Shown: positions 18,937 to 27,453 of the stretch, in pieces | Numbering within the stretch: the stretch's first letter is position 1 | Layout: each line of letters starts with the position of its first letter | Source of the DNA: an uncultured Acidobacteriia bacterium | Lineage (GTDB): Bacteria; Acidobacteriota; Terriglobia; Bryobacterales; Bryobacteraceae | Direction of reading: 5' to 3' | DNA length: 64,000 nt | NCBI GenBank assembly: GCA_903881085.1 | Contig: CAIRSA010000140.1 | Coordinates: forward strand, 1 to 64,000 | Program-made: the position numbers and the translations under genes | The notes under the pieces: generated by a model | The model's input: only the letters and a program-made list of their open reading frames with translations | Told to the model about the DNA's origin: nothing | The model's database searches: none

Positions 18937-19125
18937 GTCTAAGGTCTCCTAAAGAAGGTCCGCTCTCCAGACTTGCTTTGCGGTACACGATCATCTTCGT
19001 GTTTATCTTTCAACCTGCAAATGGGAATTTGGTACGGAGCGGTCCCAAGCACTAAGTAGAACCACTTAGGACCATTTCGCTTGCGATTGAGTCCAGTGTC
19101 TGGCCGACCGCGCTACACTAGTACG

Positions 19126-20214
19126 GTGAAGACTTACTTGCTTGGAATGGAGGAATCCGACCTCCGCAGCGTGCTCGGCGAAGGACACCCTGCGTTTCGT
19201 GCCAGGCAAATCTTTTCAGCGATTTACGGGCAGAATCGGAGTGACGTCGCGCAGATCACTTCGCTACCCCTGGCGGTGCGTAATCACCTGGCGGAGACCT
19301 GCGAATCGGGATACCCCTCAGTACAGTCAAAGTACCAATCCATCGATGGCACATGCCGGTACTTATTGAGTTTGCCGAAAGATGGTAGGACCGTAGAAAC
19401 AGTACTTATGCCCGAAGAATCGCGGGATACGATCTGTATTTCCACGCAAGTTGGTTGTCCCGTCGATTGTAAATTCTGTTTGACGGCTTTGATGGGGCTG
19501 GAGCGTAATCTCACTGCCGGCGAAATTGTTGCGCAGGTTCTCTATGTGGCGCGCGAGCATAAACTGGACGCCTCCAGTGGCCAACTCAACCTGGTGATGA
19601 TGGGAATGGGTGAGCCGCTGCTGAACCTGGAAAACGTTCTCAAGGCCACGCGCATCCTTACCAGCAAAGAAGGCCCCGGTATCTCGCCCCGCCGCATCAC
19701 GCTGTCCACCTCGGGCATCATCCCCAAGATGGAGGAACTCGGCCGCGCCGCAGTTCGGCCAAGGCTGGCGATCTCATTGAATGCCTCTAACGAAGAGCAG
19801 CGCCGGGAATTAATGCCGATCACGCGGAAGTATCATCTAAAAGACCTGATGGAAGCCTGCCGCGCCTATCCTCTGCGGCCGTGGGAGCGCCTGACTTTCG
19901 AGTATGTCCTGCTTGGCGGAGTAAATGACAGCGATGCCGATGCCCGCCGTGTTGTGGGCCTGCTCGGCAATCTGAAGGCGAAGGTGAATTTGATCGCACT
20001 CAACCCCGGCCCCGGCATTCCTTTTGAGACGCCTGCGCCCGAACGAGTCGAATCTTTCCAGAACATCGTCCGCCGCGTGATTCCGTGCTTCGTGCGCAAG
20101 CCGCGTGGCCGCGACATCTACGCCGCCTGCGGCCAGTTGAAGCGGGTTAGCAACAAGGAAGCCGCAGGTCTGAACGACCTGATCTCAATCGACGAGTCGC
20201 TATATCCTCGGTGA
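19126..20214 (+). CDS. rlmN: Dual-specificity 23S rRNA/tRNA adenine C2-methyltransferase RlmN
   Basis: RlmN is a radical-SAM enzyme that methylates C2 of A2503 in 23S rRNA and A37 in some tRNAs. The radical-SAM cluster motif CPVDCKFC (Cx3Cx2C) is near residue 109. [18 protein letters not shown] and LAISLNA follow in the family order. The C-terminal Cys that carries the methyl group is in [10 protein letters not shown] chose GTG at 19126 because the conserved region starts there ([13 protein letters not shown]). An in-frame extension to 19081 adds unconserved residues, and ATG at 19147 is the alternative. TACACT lies six bases before the GTG, so the message may be leaderless. Confidence 0.95.
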   Translation: MKTYLLGMEESDLRSVLGEGHPAFRARQIFSAIYGQNRSDVAQITSLPLAVRNHLAETCESGYPSVQSKYQSIDGTCRYLLSLPKDGRTVETVLMPEESRDTICISTQVGCPVDCKFCLTALMGLERNLTAGEIVAQVLYVAREHKLDASSGQLNLVMMGMGEPLLNLENVLKATRILTSKEGPGISPRRITLSTSGIIPKMEELGRAAVRPRLAISLNASNEEQRRELMPITRKYHLKDLMEACRAYPLRPWERLTFEYVLLGGVNDSDADARRVVGLLGNLKAKVNLIALNPGPGIPFETPAPERVESFQNIVRRVIPCFVRKPRGRDIYAACGQLKRVSNKEAAGLNDLISIDESLYPR

Positions 20215-20223
20215 CATCCTCAG

Positions 20224-20312
20224 TTTTATCCGTGTCCATCCGTGTGCATCCGTGGCCAATTCTTTCCGGACTCAAAACCTAGCCACAGATGCACACGGAT
20301 GGACACGGATAA
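20224..20312. repeat. ATCCGTG palindromic element, copy 1
   Basis: TTTTATCCGTGTCCATCCGT at the left pairs with ACGGATGGACACGGATAA at the right around a loop of roughly 28 bases. Related copies occur near 25931-26038 and 35893-35999. The flank to about 20400 also resembles the flanks of the other copies weakly (a block like AAAAACGAACGGCA recurs). The remainder of 20215-20457 holds no gene. Confidence 0.8.
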
Positions 20313-20457
20313 GACACTGAACAGACCGAATCAATAAGAATGCGCCAGCAGGCAAATGGACCAGCGGAACCCAACCGCGAAAAACGAACGGCATGCGCTT
20401 GGCAATCTACTCAACTGCCTGCCCTATTCGCGGTTGAACCAATTCTCTAACGCCGTC

Positions 20458-21264
20458 TTAAGGCCGTGGACGCGGAGTAGCGTCGCCCTCGGTCATCCCC
20501 ATGCTCCACTTCGCCGCCTCCAGCCACATCTTCTGAATGTCCGGACGGTCCCACATCTCGTCGCGATGGCCGAACGTAGAATAGAACACCCGGCCCTTGC
20601 CATATTTCTTCACCCACGCGATGGCGAAATCGCGATCTGTCCGCTTGACCCCTGCATGCTTCAAATCGAGTTGATCGGCGTCCATGCTCATCAGCACACG
20701 CACCTTCTCGCGCGAATAGGCCCGCGCCTGATAGATCTCGTCGAACGCGATAAAGGTCTTCGGAAAATGCCGCGTAATGGGATGCTCACCGTCCTCCACC
20801 ACGATCGGTGCCTTGAACTGTCCCCACGGATGGCCGTCGAAATAGCCGCCAACCATTTCGCCGTATTCGGGCCATTTATACAACGTGTCGATTGCGGAAT
20901 GCGAGCCGATGAAGCCCTTGCCATCGTCGCGGACAAAAGAGAGCAGCGCGGCCTTTTGTTCGTCATCCAGTTCCAATTCGCCAGTAGTATAGAAAAACAC
21001 GGCATCGAAGAAGTCGATATTCTTTGCGTTGCCCGTCAGTTTCTTCTTGGTGATCAACTGCGTGTCGGTCCGGATATAGGTGTCCCACAGTCCGGATTCC
21101 TTGCCAAGTTTCCACATCGTGGCAAGGCCGTTGGATGTGGCGTCGTGCTGAAAGCCCTTCACTTGGCCGATGGCAAGGATACGTTTTTTCTTGGGTTGTG
21201 CTTCCGTAGCAAGTGAGCCGGCGAAGAGAAAAATAGAAAAAAGGACCGCAAAGTGTTTCATCAC
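20458..21264 (-). CDS. ThuA-like domain protein, exported
   Basis: This 268-residue protein of the ThuA (trehalose-utilisation-like) glutamine-amidotransferase fold has a signal peptide (about residues 1-22). Family features are the early ILAIGQVKGFQHDATSNGL, the AVFFYTTGELELDDEQKAAL segment, GKGFIGSHSAIDTLY near 115, PITRHFP near 160 and GRVFYSTFGHRDEMWD near 225. Such proteins are common in Acidobacteria and Planctomycetes and are often linked to sugar metabolism, but the biochemical activity is not settled. The start is GTG at 21264 or the adjoining ATG at 21261. TATAAT lies six bases upstream of the GTG, so the transcript may be leaderless. Confidence 0.88.
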   Translation of the reverse strand: MMKHFAVLFSIFLFAGSLATEAQPKKKRILAIGQVKGFQHDATSNGLATMWKLGKESGLWDTYIRTDTQLITKKKLTGNAKNIDFFDAVFFYTTGELELDDEQKAALLSFVRDDGKGFIGSHSAIDTLYKWPEYGEMVGGYFDGHPWGQFKAPIVVEDGEHPITRHFPKTFIAFDEIYQARAYSREKVRVLMSMDADQLDLKHAGVKRTDRDFAIAWVKKYGKGRVFYSTFGHRDEMWDRPDIQKMWLEAAKWSMGMTEGDATPRPRP

Positions 21265-21305
21265 ACCTGCATTATATAGCCGCAGGCAACCAGCCGTCAG
21301 GACGC

Positions 21306-22127
21306 CTAAACTTTCTGGACGCGCCGCAAGGTGTACAGATCGGAGTTTACGTTTTCGCGCTCCAGCTTTTTCCAGTCGTCGCGCACATGCACTAGCCTGC
21401 CGCTGATGTGGTTGGCTTTTGAGGAGGTCAAAAACAAGGCCAGATCGATCTGCTTTTCAGCCGCAACTCCGCCTGTCATCCTCACCTGCTGGGCATCTTC
21501 GATCTCTTTCCAGCCGGCCTTTTCGCCCGCGTGAAGAATCTCGTCGGTCATCGAAGTGTAAGCCCCGCCCGGACTCATGCAGTTCACTTGCACGTTGTGA
21601 TCGCGAACTTCACCGGCCAGCGATTCCACTAAGCGCGCCACGGCCGCTTTGGATGCGCTGTATGCGGTAAAGTTTGGCCGGGCAGTCGCCGCGCCACCTC
21701 CGCTAAGCACCAGTATCTTCCCCGCCCGTCTGGCGATCATCCCCGGCAATACCGCGCGGCAAACATTCACCACGCCAAACAGATTGGTCTCCACCGTTTC
21801 CATCCATGCCTTGGCCGAGGTTTCCACCAGCGGTCCGACGGGCCCCTGAATGCCTGCCGCGCAAATCACGGCATCGATTGAGCCAAAGTGGACGATCATG
21901 CGGTCAACCGCGGTTAAGATCTGATCCGGATCACGCACATCCGCGCGGAGCCGCAAAGCGATACCGCCAGCGTGTTCTATCTCTAGTTGAGCCAGATCGA
22001 GCTCAGGTTTGCTGCGCGCCAGCAACCCGATTTTCGCTCCATGAGCTGCGAAACCAATAGCCAGGCGCTTACCAATTCCACGCCCGGCACCCGTAATTAG
22101 AACGTTCTTATCTTGAAAGGCCTGCAA
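21306..22127 (-). CDS. Short-chain dehydrogenase/reductase (SDR)
   Basis: This 273-residue classical SDR is predicted to be an NAD(P)-dependent oxidoreductase. It has the cofactor motif TGAGRGIG at residues 12-19, CAAG in place of NNAG near 89, and the catalytic Ser (VLSGGG) and YSASK near 155 in the usual spacing. Thr-Gly-xxx-Gly and a basic residue after the second strand (LLARS) suggest NADP, by family rule. The start is TTG at 22127, seven bases after the stop of the diguanylate cyclase gene. TATAAT at 22134-22139 lies six bases upstream and overlaps the stop codon of the preceding gene, so it may have its own leaderless promoter. The substrate is unknown. Confidence 0.88.
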   Translation of the reverse strand: MQAFQDKNVLITGAGRGIGKRLAIGFAAHGAKIGLLARSKPELDLAQLEIEHAGGIALRLRADVRDPDQILTAVDRMIVHFGSIDAVICAAGIQGPVGPLVETSAKAWMETVETNLFGVVNVCRAVLPGMIARRAGKILVLSGGGAATARPNFTAYSASKAAVARLVESLAGEVRDHNVQVNCMSPGGAYTSMTDEILHAGEKAGWKEIEDAQQVRMTGGVAAEKQIDLALFLTSSKANHISGRLVHVRDDWKKLERENVNSDLYTLRRVQKV

Positions 22128-22134
22128 AACGATA

Positions 22135-23187
22135 TTATACGGCGGAAGGAAGCCGGGCTGCTGGTTTATTTGCGTACAGCAAAGCGTCCACCCGTGTAAA
22201 GAGGTCCTGCGCCGATTCGTTCAAGCGATGCTCGGCAACTCCGGAACAGGCACGGATCGCAAGCATCACTTTCCGCTCCGCAAGCTGCAACGGCATTGGC
22301 GGCTCCAGCTTTGCGAATATCTGTTTGGAGCGCCCAATCGCCTCTTCAAGGTTGGCATCAAAGAGGATGATGAACTCGTCTCCGCCCCATCTTGCAACCA
22401 CATCCGTTGCGCGCACGGTTTCCTTCAACACTTTGGCGAAGTACCGCAGCACCTGGTCGCCCGCGGCGTGTCCAAAACGGTCGTTGATGCCCTTGAATTC
22501 ATTCAAGTCGAACATCAACAATGAGAACCCCTTCTCCACTTCGATCCGCATATCGATCTGCCTTTGCAATTCGCGCCGGTTCGACAGGCCTGTCAACGGA
22601 TCGGTTGCCGCCTGCATCTCCGCTTCGTCCAGCTTCTCCCGGAACATGGAAACGTCCTTCTTCAGCCGGGCGATAGTGGCCTTGCTTTCAGACCGCAGCA
22701 CATCGATTGTTTCCCGGAACTCCACTACTCGTTCGGAAAGAGCTTGGCGCAATACGACTAGATCTTCAATCTGCGTCAATTCCTCCAGATGCTTCCCAAA
22801 ATCCTGTAATTGATCCGCGTTTACCAGGCTGTTCGAGTTCAACGCCTCTGCCGAGGACCCAAGAATGGACAGGATATCACGCAGGTTAGCCGTGTCCTGG
22901 CGGAAGACCTCTACCGATTTCTGTGAAAACTCACCGAGCGTCGCAAGCAGTTCGGCGCTTACCTTCTCAAGTTGTTTCACCCCATCGCCAGCGCGGGCAA
23001 GCTGTCGCGGATTCAACTTCTCTTCCATTTGTTCCAGCCTGTGGCGGAACAAGGGCGCGATCGGAGGGCAGCCTTCAAACGCATGCGCTCGAATGCCACC
23101 TACGGCCTCACTGTAACAGCGGATGGACCGCTCGAGCCGTTCCTCTTTCTGATCCAGTTCGTTCACGGATTTTCTGATCGAAATCAT
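22135..23187 (-). CDS. GGDEF diguanylate cyclase
   Basis: This 350-residue soluble protein is predicted to make cyclic di-GMP from two GTP. The GGDEF domain spans about residues 185-345, with DPLTGLSNRRELQRQ near 196, DLNEFKGINDRFGH near 227 and an intact GGDEF at 268-272. An inhibitory I-site RxxD (RATD, 259-262) stands exactly five residues before GGDEF, so product inhibition is likely. The N-terminal half (1-185) is helical and coiled-coil-like, without a recognisable sensor. No transmembrane segment is evident. It is the upstream neighbour of an SDR gene with a seven-base gap. Confidence 0.93.
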   Translation of the reverse strand: MISIRKSVNELDQKEERLERSIRCYSEAVGGIRAHAFEGCPPIAPLFRHRLEQMEEKLNPRQLARAGDGVKQLEKVSAELLATLGEFSQKSVEVFRQDTANLRDILSILGSSAEALNSNSLVNADQLQDFGKHLEELTQIEDLVVLRQALSERVVEFRETIDVLRSESKATIARLKKDVSMFREKLDEAEMQAATDPLTGLSNRRELQRQIDMRIEVEKGFSLLMFDLNEFKGINDRFGHAAGDQVLRYFAKVLKETVRATDVVARWGGDEFIILFDANLEEAIGRSKQIFAKLEPPMPLQLAERKVMLAIRACSGVAEHRLNESAQDLFTRVDALLYANKPAARLPSAV

Positions 23188-23225
23188 CTAAGGCTCTCAT
23201 CGGCGGAATTCGCCGTAGATTGAGA

Positions 23226-23231
23226 TATAAT
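23226..23231 (+). promoter_or_regulatory. -10 box upstream of infA
   Basis: A perfect TATAAT lies 52 bases before the infA start. No convincing -35 hexamer lies 16-18 bases upstream, so this is a likely but incomplete promoter. Confidence 0.4.
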
Positions 23232-23283
23232 GAAAAATGCCAGCTCTCCAACAGAAAGCTGAGCATGATCGTCCAGGAGGCGA

Positions 23284-23502
23284 ATGAGTAAAGAAGACTG
23301 TATCGAAGTTACGGGAACAGTAGTTGAAAAATTTCCCAGCGGCCAGTTTAGTGTGCAACTGGATCAGGAGCGCTCCGTGCTAGCCCACTTGGCCGGAAAA
23401 TTGCGCCGCAACCGCATCCGCGTGCTCGCAGGCGATCGCGTTACCTTGGAGCTTTCTCCCTACGATCTCACCAAAGGCCGAATTACCTACCGCCACAAAT
23501 AA
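23284..23502 (+). CDS. infA: Translation initiation factor IF-1
   Basis: IF-1 binds the ribosomal A site during initiation. The 72-residue protein is one OB fold of the family's standard length, with [21 protein letters not shown] at the N-terminus, [19 protein letters not shown] in the middle and the ending [10 protein letters not shown]. The ATG is preceded by AGGAGG at ideal distance. It is separated from the usual ribosomal-protein context and followed by a nucleotide-sugar epimerase gene, so the organism may have another infA copy elsewhere. Confidence 0.96.
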   Translation: MSKEDCIEVTGTVVEKFPSGQFSVQLDQERSVLAHLAGKLRRNRIRVLAGDRVTLELSPYDLTKGRITYRHK

Positions 23503-23572
23503 CACTGCTACACTGCTATTTGAGCACTCCACAAGGTTTTCGCGCACCCACAAAGATTTCCGGTAAATCAGC

Positions 23573-24691
23573 ATGAAGAAAATTTTGCTGCTGTTCGGCA
23601 CGCGTCCAGAGGCCATCAAGCTCTGTCCTCTCTTGACCTACTTGCGTCTATTTCCGAATGAGTTCGATGTGCGCGCCTGTGTTACGGCGCAGCATCGCTC
23701 CATGCTCGATCAAGTCCTTGCCACCTTCGCCGTAACCCCGGAATATGACTTGAACCTCATGCAGCCGGGTCAGACTCTGTTCCAGTCGACCTCGCGCATC
23801 CTGGCTGCCATCGAACCAGTTTTCAACGACTTCCGTCCTGACTTTGCCATTGTCCAAGGCGATACCACCACCACCATGGCTGGCGCCTTGGGCGCATTCT
23901 ACGCCCGAGTTCCCGTCGGTCATGTCGAAGCGGGCTTGCGTACGTTCGATCTTTCCCAGCCGTTTCCCGAAGAGATGAATCGCGTGTTGACCACCCGCAT
24001 GGCCTCCCTGCACTTTGCCGTGACCCCCGATTCTGCCGCCAACCTGCTACGCGAAGGTGTACCGGAGGCCAATATTTGGGTTACGGGCAACACCGGTATC
24101 GATGCTGTTCTCTTTATAAAAAAACAGCTTGAATCCGGTGCGCTCCATGGCCAGCCATGGCCGCAACTGGATCCGTCGAAAAAACTGGTGGTTGTCACCG
24201 CCCACCGCCGGGAAAGTTTCGGTCCTGGTTTTGAGCGCATCTGCCAGGCTTTGAAGCAGCTCGCTATGCGTCGCGACGTTCAACTTGTGTACCCGGTCCA
24301 TCCCAATCCCAATGTGCTCGACCCGGTAAACCGGCTGTTAGGCAATCTGGATAACGTGTTTCTCCCGCAACCCCTTGATTATGTTTCTTTTGTCGATCTG
24401 ATGCGGCGCGCCACGCTGCTCATTACCGATTCCGGCGGCGTGCAGGAGGAAGGTCCCTCGCTCGGCAAACCGATCCTGGTTCTACGCGAGAAAACCGAGC
24501 GTCCGGAAGCCGTTTCCGCAGGCACGGTCCGGCTGGTCGGATCCGACCCCGAACGCATCCTTTCGCAGGCCAATCTGCTGCTCGATTCGCCTGAAGAATA
24601 CAACCGCATGGCACGCGTTCACAACCCATACGGGGATGGCCTCTCCAGCGGCCGTATTTCCGGCGCAATTCGTTCTTTCTTCAGCAAATAA
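23573..24691 (+). CDS. wecB: UDP-N-acetylglucosamine 2-epimerase (non-hydrolysing)
   Basis: This 372-residue cytoplasmic enzyme interconverts UDP-GlcNAc and UDP-ManNAc for surface polysaccharide synthesis. Family motifs are LLFGTRPEAIKLCPL at the N-terminus, VQGDTTTTMAGALGAFYARV near 105, GHVEAGLRTFDLSQPFPEE near 128, VTAHRRESFG near 210, HPNPNV near 242 and DSGGVQEEGPSLGKP near 287. All key residues for UDP binding appear intact. It starts 70 bases after infA on the same strand. No other sugar-nucleotide genes are adjacent. Confidence 0.95.
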   Translation: MKKILLLFGTRPEAIKLCPLLTYLRLFPNEFDVRACVTAQHRSMLDQVLATFAVTPEYDLNLMQPGQTLFQSTSRILAAIEPVFNDFRPDFAIVQGDTTTTMAGALGAFYARVPVGHVEAGLRTFDLSQPFPEEMNRVLTTRMASLHFAVTPDSAANLLREGVPEANIWVTGNTGIDAVLFIKKQLESGALHGQPWPQLDPSKKLVVVTAHRRESFGPGFERICQALKQLAMRRDVQLVYPVHPNPNVLDPVNRLLGNLDNVFLPQPLDYVSFVDLMRRATLLITDSGGVQEEGPSLGKPILVLREKTERPEAVSAGTVRLVGSDPERILSQANLLLDSPEEYNRMARVHNPYGDGLSSGRISGAIRSFFSK

Positions 24692-24773
24692 AGTTCTGAA
24701 CTTTTTCCAAATCCGACCCTGAAATGGGCCCTTTTCCGGGAACTGAAGTTTGCGTCTTCCTACAATTGGGGCG

Positions 24774-25841
24774 ATGAAGACGACGTCAGGATCACTCAAG
24801 CCTCGGCGGTTCGAGGGCGAACCTCGTCCGCAAGACCTCGCAGCCATGCTCATGGAAAAGGTCGTGGGACAGGAGGCGTCAATGAACGCCATTGTCCCCT
24901 ACGTCCAGATGTTTCAGGCAGGCCTCGCGCCTGAAGGACGGCCCGTTGGAGTATTTCTGTTGCTTGGCCCCACCGGAACCGGGAAGACCCGCACAGTGGA
25001 AGCACTCGCCGAAGTGCTCCATGGCAACTGTAAGAGCATGGTGAAGATCGACTGTGGCGAGTTTCAGATGGAACACGAGGTCGCTAAGTTGATTGGCGCG
25101 CCTCCCGGTTACCTGGGTCATCGCGAGACCCACCCGCTCTTGACGCAGACCAAGTTGAATGCAGCCACCAGCGAAGATTCGAACCTTAGCATTGTGCTGT
25201 TCGATGAAATTGAAAAGGCCGCTCCGTCCATGACGCGGTTGCTGCTGGGCGTGCTTGATAAAGCCACTCTGCGCCTGGGTGACAATACGACGGTCAATTT
25301 TGAGCGCAGCCTGATCTTTCTCACCAGTAACCTGGGCGCGCGGGAAATGGCTCGTGAACTGGTTCCCGATTTCGGATTTGAGGCCGTGGCCGCAAAAGGT
25401 GCCCCCGGTAAGCAGGCCCGCAAGCTGGAAAAAGTGTCCATGGCTGCCGTCCGGCGCAAGTTCGCGCCCGAGTTCATTAACCGCATCGACAGCATTGTGA
25501 CGTATCAACCGCTCGACCAATCTTCGCTCGAACGGATTCTCGATCAGCACATCGACGATTTCCAGTCACATATTAGCAACCGCCTGGGTCCGCGCAGCTT
25601 CCATGTCGAAGTTCCGATGGAAAGCCGCAAATTTCTATTAGAGCGCGGGACAAGCATTGCTTATGGTGCACGGGAACTGAAGCGCACGATTCACAAAAAC
25701 CTGATTCAGCCCATTGCCGCCATGGTGGCCGACGGAAAAATCGACCCGGGATCGCGCGTGCAGGCCAGTTGTAAGGGCGGCAATTCCCTGGAAATCATCG
25801 TGCGCGACACACGCCTGCGCCCAGTACCTCGGGATTGCTAA
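24774..25841 (+). CDS. Stand-alone Clp/ClpB-D2-type AAA+ ATPase
   Basis: This 355-residue protein corresponds to a single HSP100 class-I D2 module plus its C-terminal small domain, with no Clp N-domain, first AAA ring or M-domain. It has Walker A GPTGTGKT (65-72), an aromatic pore loop GAPPGYLGHRE (near 110), Walker B IVLFDEIEKA (near 140), sensor-1 LTSNLG (near 184), the arginine-finger region FINRID (near 235) and sensor-2 GARELKR near 305. It should therefore bind and hydrolyse ATP and could thread protein. No ClpP-binding IGF/L loop is obvious. I chose the ATG at 24774 with GGGG just upstream. It is convergent with the membrane JAMM protein at 26195-27346. The substrate is unknown. Confidence 0.88.
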   Translation: MKTTSGSLKPRRFEGEPRPQDLAAMLMEKVVGQEASMNAIVPYVQMFQAGLAPEGRPVGVFLLLGPTGTGKTRTVEALAEVLHGNCKSMVKIDCGEFQMEHEVAKLIGAPPGYLGHRETHPLLTQTKLNAATSEDSNLSIVLFDEIEKAAPSMTRLLLGVLDKATLRLGDNTTVNFERSLIFLTSNLGAREMARELVPDFGFEAVAAKGAPGKQARKLEKVSMAAVRRKFAPEFINRIDSIVTYQPLDQSSLERILDQHIDDFQSHISNRLGPRSFHVEVPMESRKFLLERGTSIAYGARELKRTIHKNLIQPIAAMVADGKIDPGSRVQASCKGGNSLEIIVRDTRLRPVPRDC

Positions 25842-25930
25842 GCTTGCATACGCATTCTTATCGATTAGGCAGGTCAGTCTTTGAACCTTTGCCGGGAATT
25901 GAATTGCCTCCATTCACTATGTGTTCCGTG

Positions 25931-26038
25931 TTTTATCCGTGTCCATCCGTGTGGATCCGTCGCCAAAAATCTACAGCGTTTCGGGTGGGAAGGACTTCAA
26001 GAAGAATTCGCCACGGATCCACACGGATGGACACGGAT
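25931..26038. repeat. ATCCGTG palindromic element, copy 2
   Basis: TTTTATCCGTGTCCATCCGT (25931 on) pairs with CACACGGATGGACACGGAT ending at 26038. Homology to copy 3 continues past the palindrome to about 26120, with blocks such as AACTGAGG, CCAATCAAAA and ACGAG. This element fills most of the gene-free stretch 25842-26194, where I see no coding sequence, although a long open frame crosses it. Confidence 0.8.
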
Positions 26039-26194
26039 CGAACTGAGGATGTCATTGGATTCTTCGGCGCATGGCATCCGTCAGGCTATTACACGCTGCC
26101 AATCAAAAACGAGCGGCACTCGGCTTTCCAGCGCGGCGACATTACAGCCGCCAAAGCGAGTCAGTTGTTCGCGCCAGTCCCTCAAAACCTGCAG

Positions 26195-27346
26195 CTAATT
26201 TGCCTTCGCATCGGCGTCTTTGAACTCCCAGGTCTCAACCACGCTGGTGCGGTCACGCGTGAATACTTCAAGCCTAAACTTCACTGTCGCCGTTACTTTC
26301 TTGTAGATGACGCTGCCGATCTGAAGCTGATTTGCATCCAGTTCCAGTTTTCGTTCGCTAGTCCCATCCGTAATGATCAGCAATCCGCGTTGTGCGCCCC
26401 GAATGGCCGGAGCCTGTCTTTCCCAACGGATATTCAGGCTCTCGCCGGACTTTGAAACAGTGAGAGACAGTGCATAAGGGTCAAGCAACGATTCAGGAGT
26501 TGGCTTCTTCTGTAGGCTAAGCGCCGCTTGGAACCCTAGCAAAACGCCCAGAAACAAAAAGATAAACGAAAGCGGAATCCACACCCAGCCCTTGCGCGCA
26601 AAACTTTCCGGCTTAGCGGTCAGTGGAGCGGCCTCTGGAAGATTGGCCGGATCCAGATCATCGGCCGGATTAACCAACGCCGCCGGAGTCGCTGCCTCAG
26701 CATTTGCATTCAACTCCGAAGCCCTACCCGCCGCAAGCCGCTCCATGCCGGTAACGCCGCCGCCCAGTTCCTTGCGGCGGAATGGGAATTCCAGATAAGT
26801 GGATTCGGTTTGCATGGTGCCGTCTTCCCAAAAGAAGAATCCGGCGATACTGACCTTGGTCGCGAAAGGTTTAATGATCAGGGCAACAGATTTCGGCGGC
26901 GGAAGAAACTTTTTCAGTAACGACAAGTCCTCAGGCGTTACCATCAATCCGTCCCTGGTATGGCTGCGGTAATAGCCTACGGAATAAATCCTGCGATCCG
27001 CCCCATTGTGCCACCGGTCGTGCGAATCGGCAAACTCATGCAAGTCTCGCTCGGAAAGGACGTACGATGGCCCGCTCATATAGCTGCATGGCACAGGGTC
27101 GTAATCCTCAATCCGCACAGTAAGCCGGTCTGTAAGCTCGGATGTCCCAAGCAATAGTCCGCCCACCTCCGCTCCCCGTCGCGGCACCGAGCCAAAGCCC
27201 TTCATGACTTCCATTAAAAGGCGGTCGATCACGTCGTAGTGTAGGTGTATTGATACCTGTTTCTCCGGTACTTCCCACACGTACGTACCTGGCGACTGCA
27301 AATCAGAATCGCTTTTTGCTCTCAATGGTTCCATTTCTATGGCCAT
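26195..27346 (-). CDS. Membrane-anchored protein with a degenerate JAMM/MPN domain
   Basis: This is a 383-residue protein. Residues 32-175 resemble a JAB/MPN (JAMM) domain: AEVGGLLLG (Glu60), then VGYYRSHTRDGLMVTPEDLSL. The canonical motif is H-x-H-P-(6)-S-x-x-D. Here the second His (129), a Thr in place of Ser (137) and Asp140 keep exact spacing, but the first His is Arg127. Metal binding and isopeptidase activity may therefore be lost or changed. A low-complexity Ala/Pro linker follows, then one transmembrane helix (254-276, WVWIPLSFIFLFLGVLLGF) and an exported C-terminal domain (290-383) with beta-like sequence. The N-terminal domain would be cytoplasmic. AGGA precedes the ATG. It is convergent with the AAA+ gene. 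I do not know its function. Confidence 0.75.
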   Translation of the reverse strand: MAIEMEPLRAKSDSDLQSPGTYVWEVPEKQVSIHLHYDVIDRLLMEVMKGFGSVPRRGAEVGGLLLGTSELTDRLTVRIEDYDPVPCSYMSGPSYVLSERDLHEFADSHDRWHNGADRRIYSVGYYRSHTRDGLMVTPEDLSLLKKFLPPPKSVALIIKPFATKVSIAGFFFWEDGTMQTESTYLEFPFRRKELGGGVTGMERLAAGRASELNANAEAATPAALVNPADDLDPANLPEAAPLTAKPESFARKGWVWIPLSFIFLFLGVLLGFQAALSLQKKPTPESLLDPYALSLTVSKSGESLNIRWERQAPAIRGAQRGLLIITDGTSERKLELDANQLQIGSVIYKKVTATVKFRLEVFTRDRTSVVETWEFKDADAKAN

Positions 27347-27453
27347 GACTATCCTACGACCGGCAGGCTTGAGAACTCAAGCAGGACCAGCCTTACCACT
27401 CCTAATCACTCTATCGGACAATCATCGCCAAATCTTCAGTATAGTTAGCAAGT

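Noticed and set aside
19051-19076. Short inverted repeat CTAAGT/ACTTAG upstream of rlmN and the PEP-CTERM gene
   Set aside because: Six-base arms only; a similar CCTAAGTGGT occurs near 268, but this is too short to call a regulatory site.
20356-21216. 286-codon plus-strand frame opposite the ThuA gene
   Set aside because: The minus strand encodes a complete ThuA-like protein with signal peptide; the plus-strand translation is Arg/His-rich and unrelated to known families.
25835-26455. 206-codon plus-strand frame between the AAA+ and JAMM genes
   Set aside because: It reads through the ATCCGTG palindrome and into the 3' end of the JAMM gene; composition is not protein-like.
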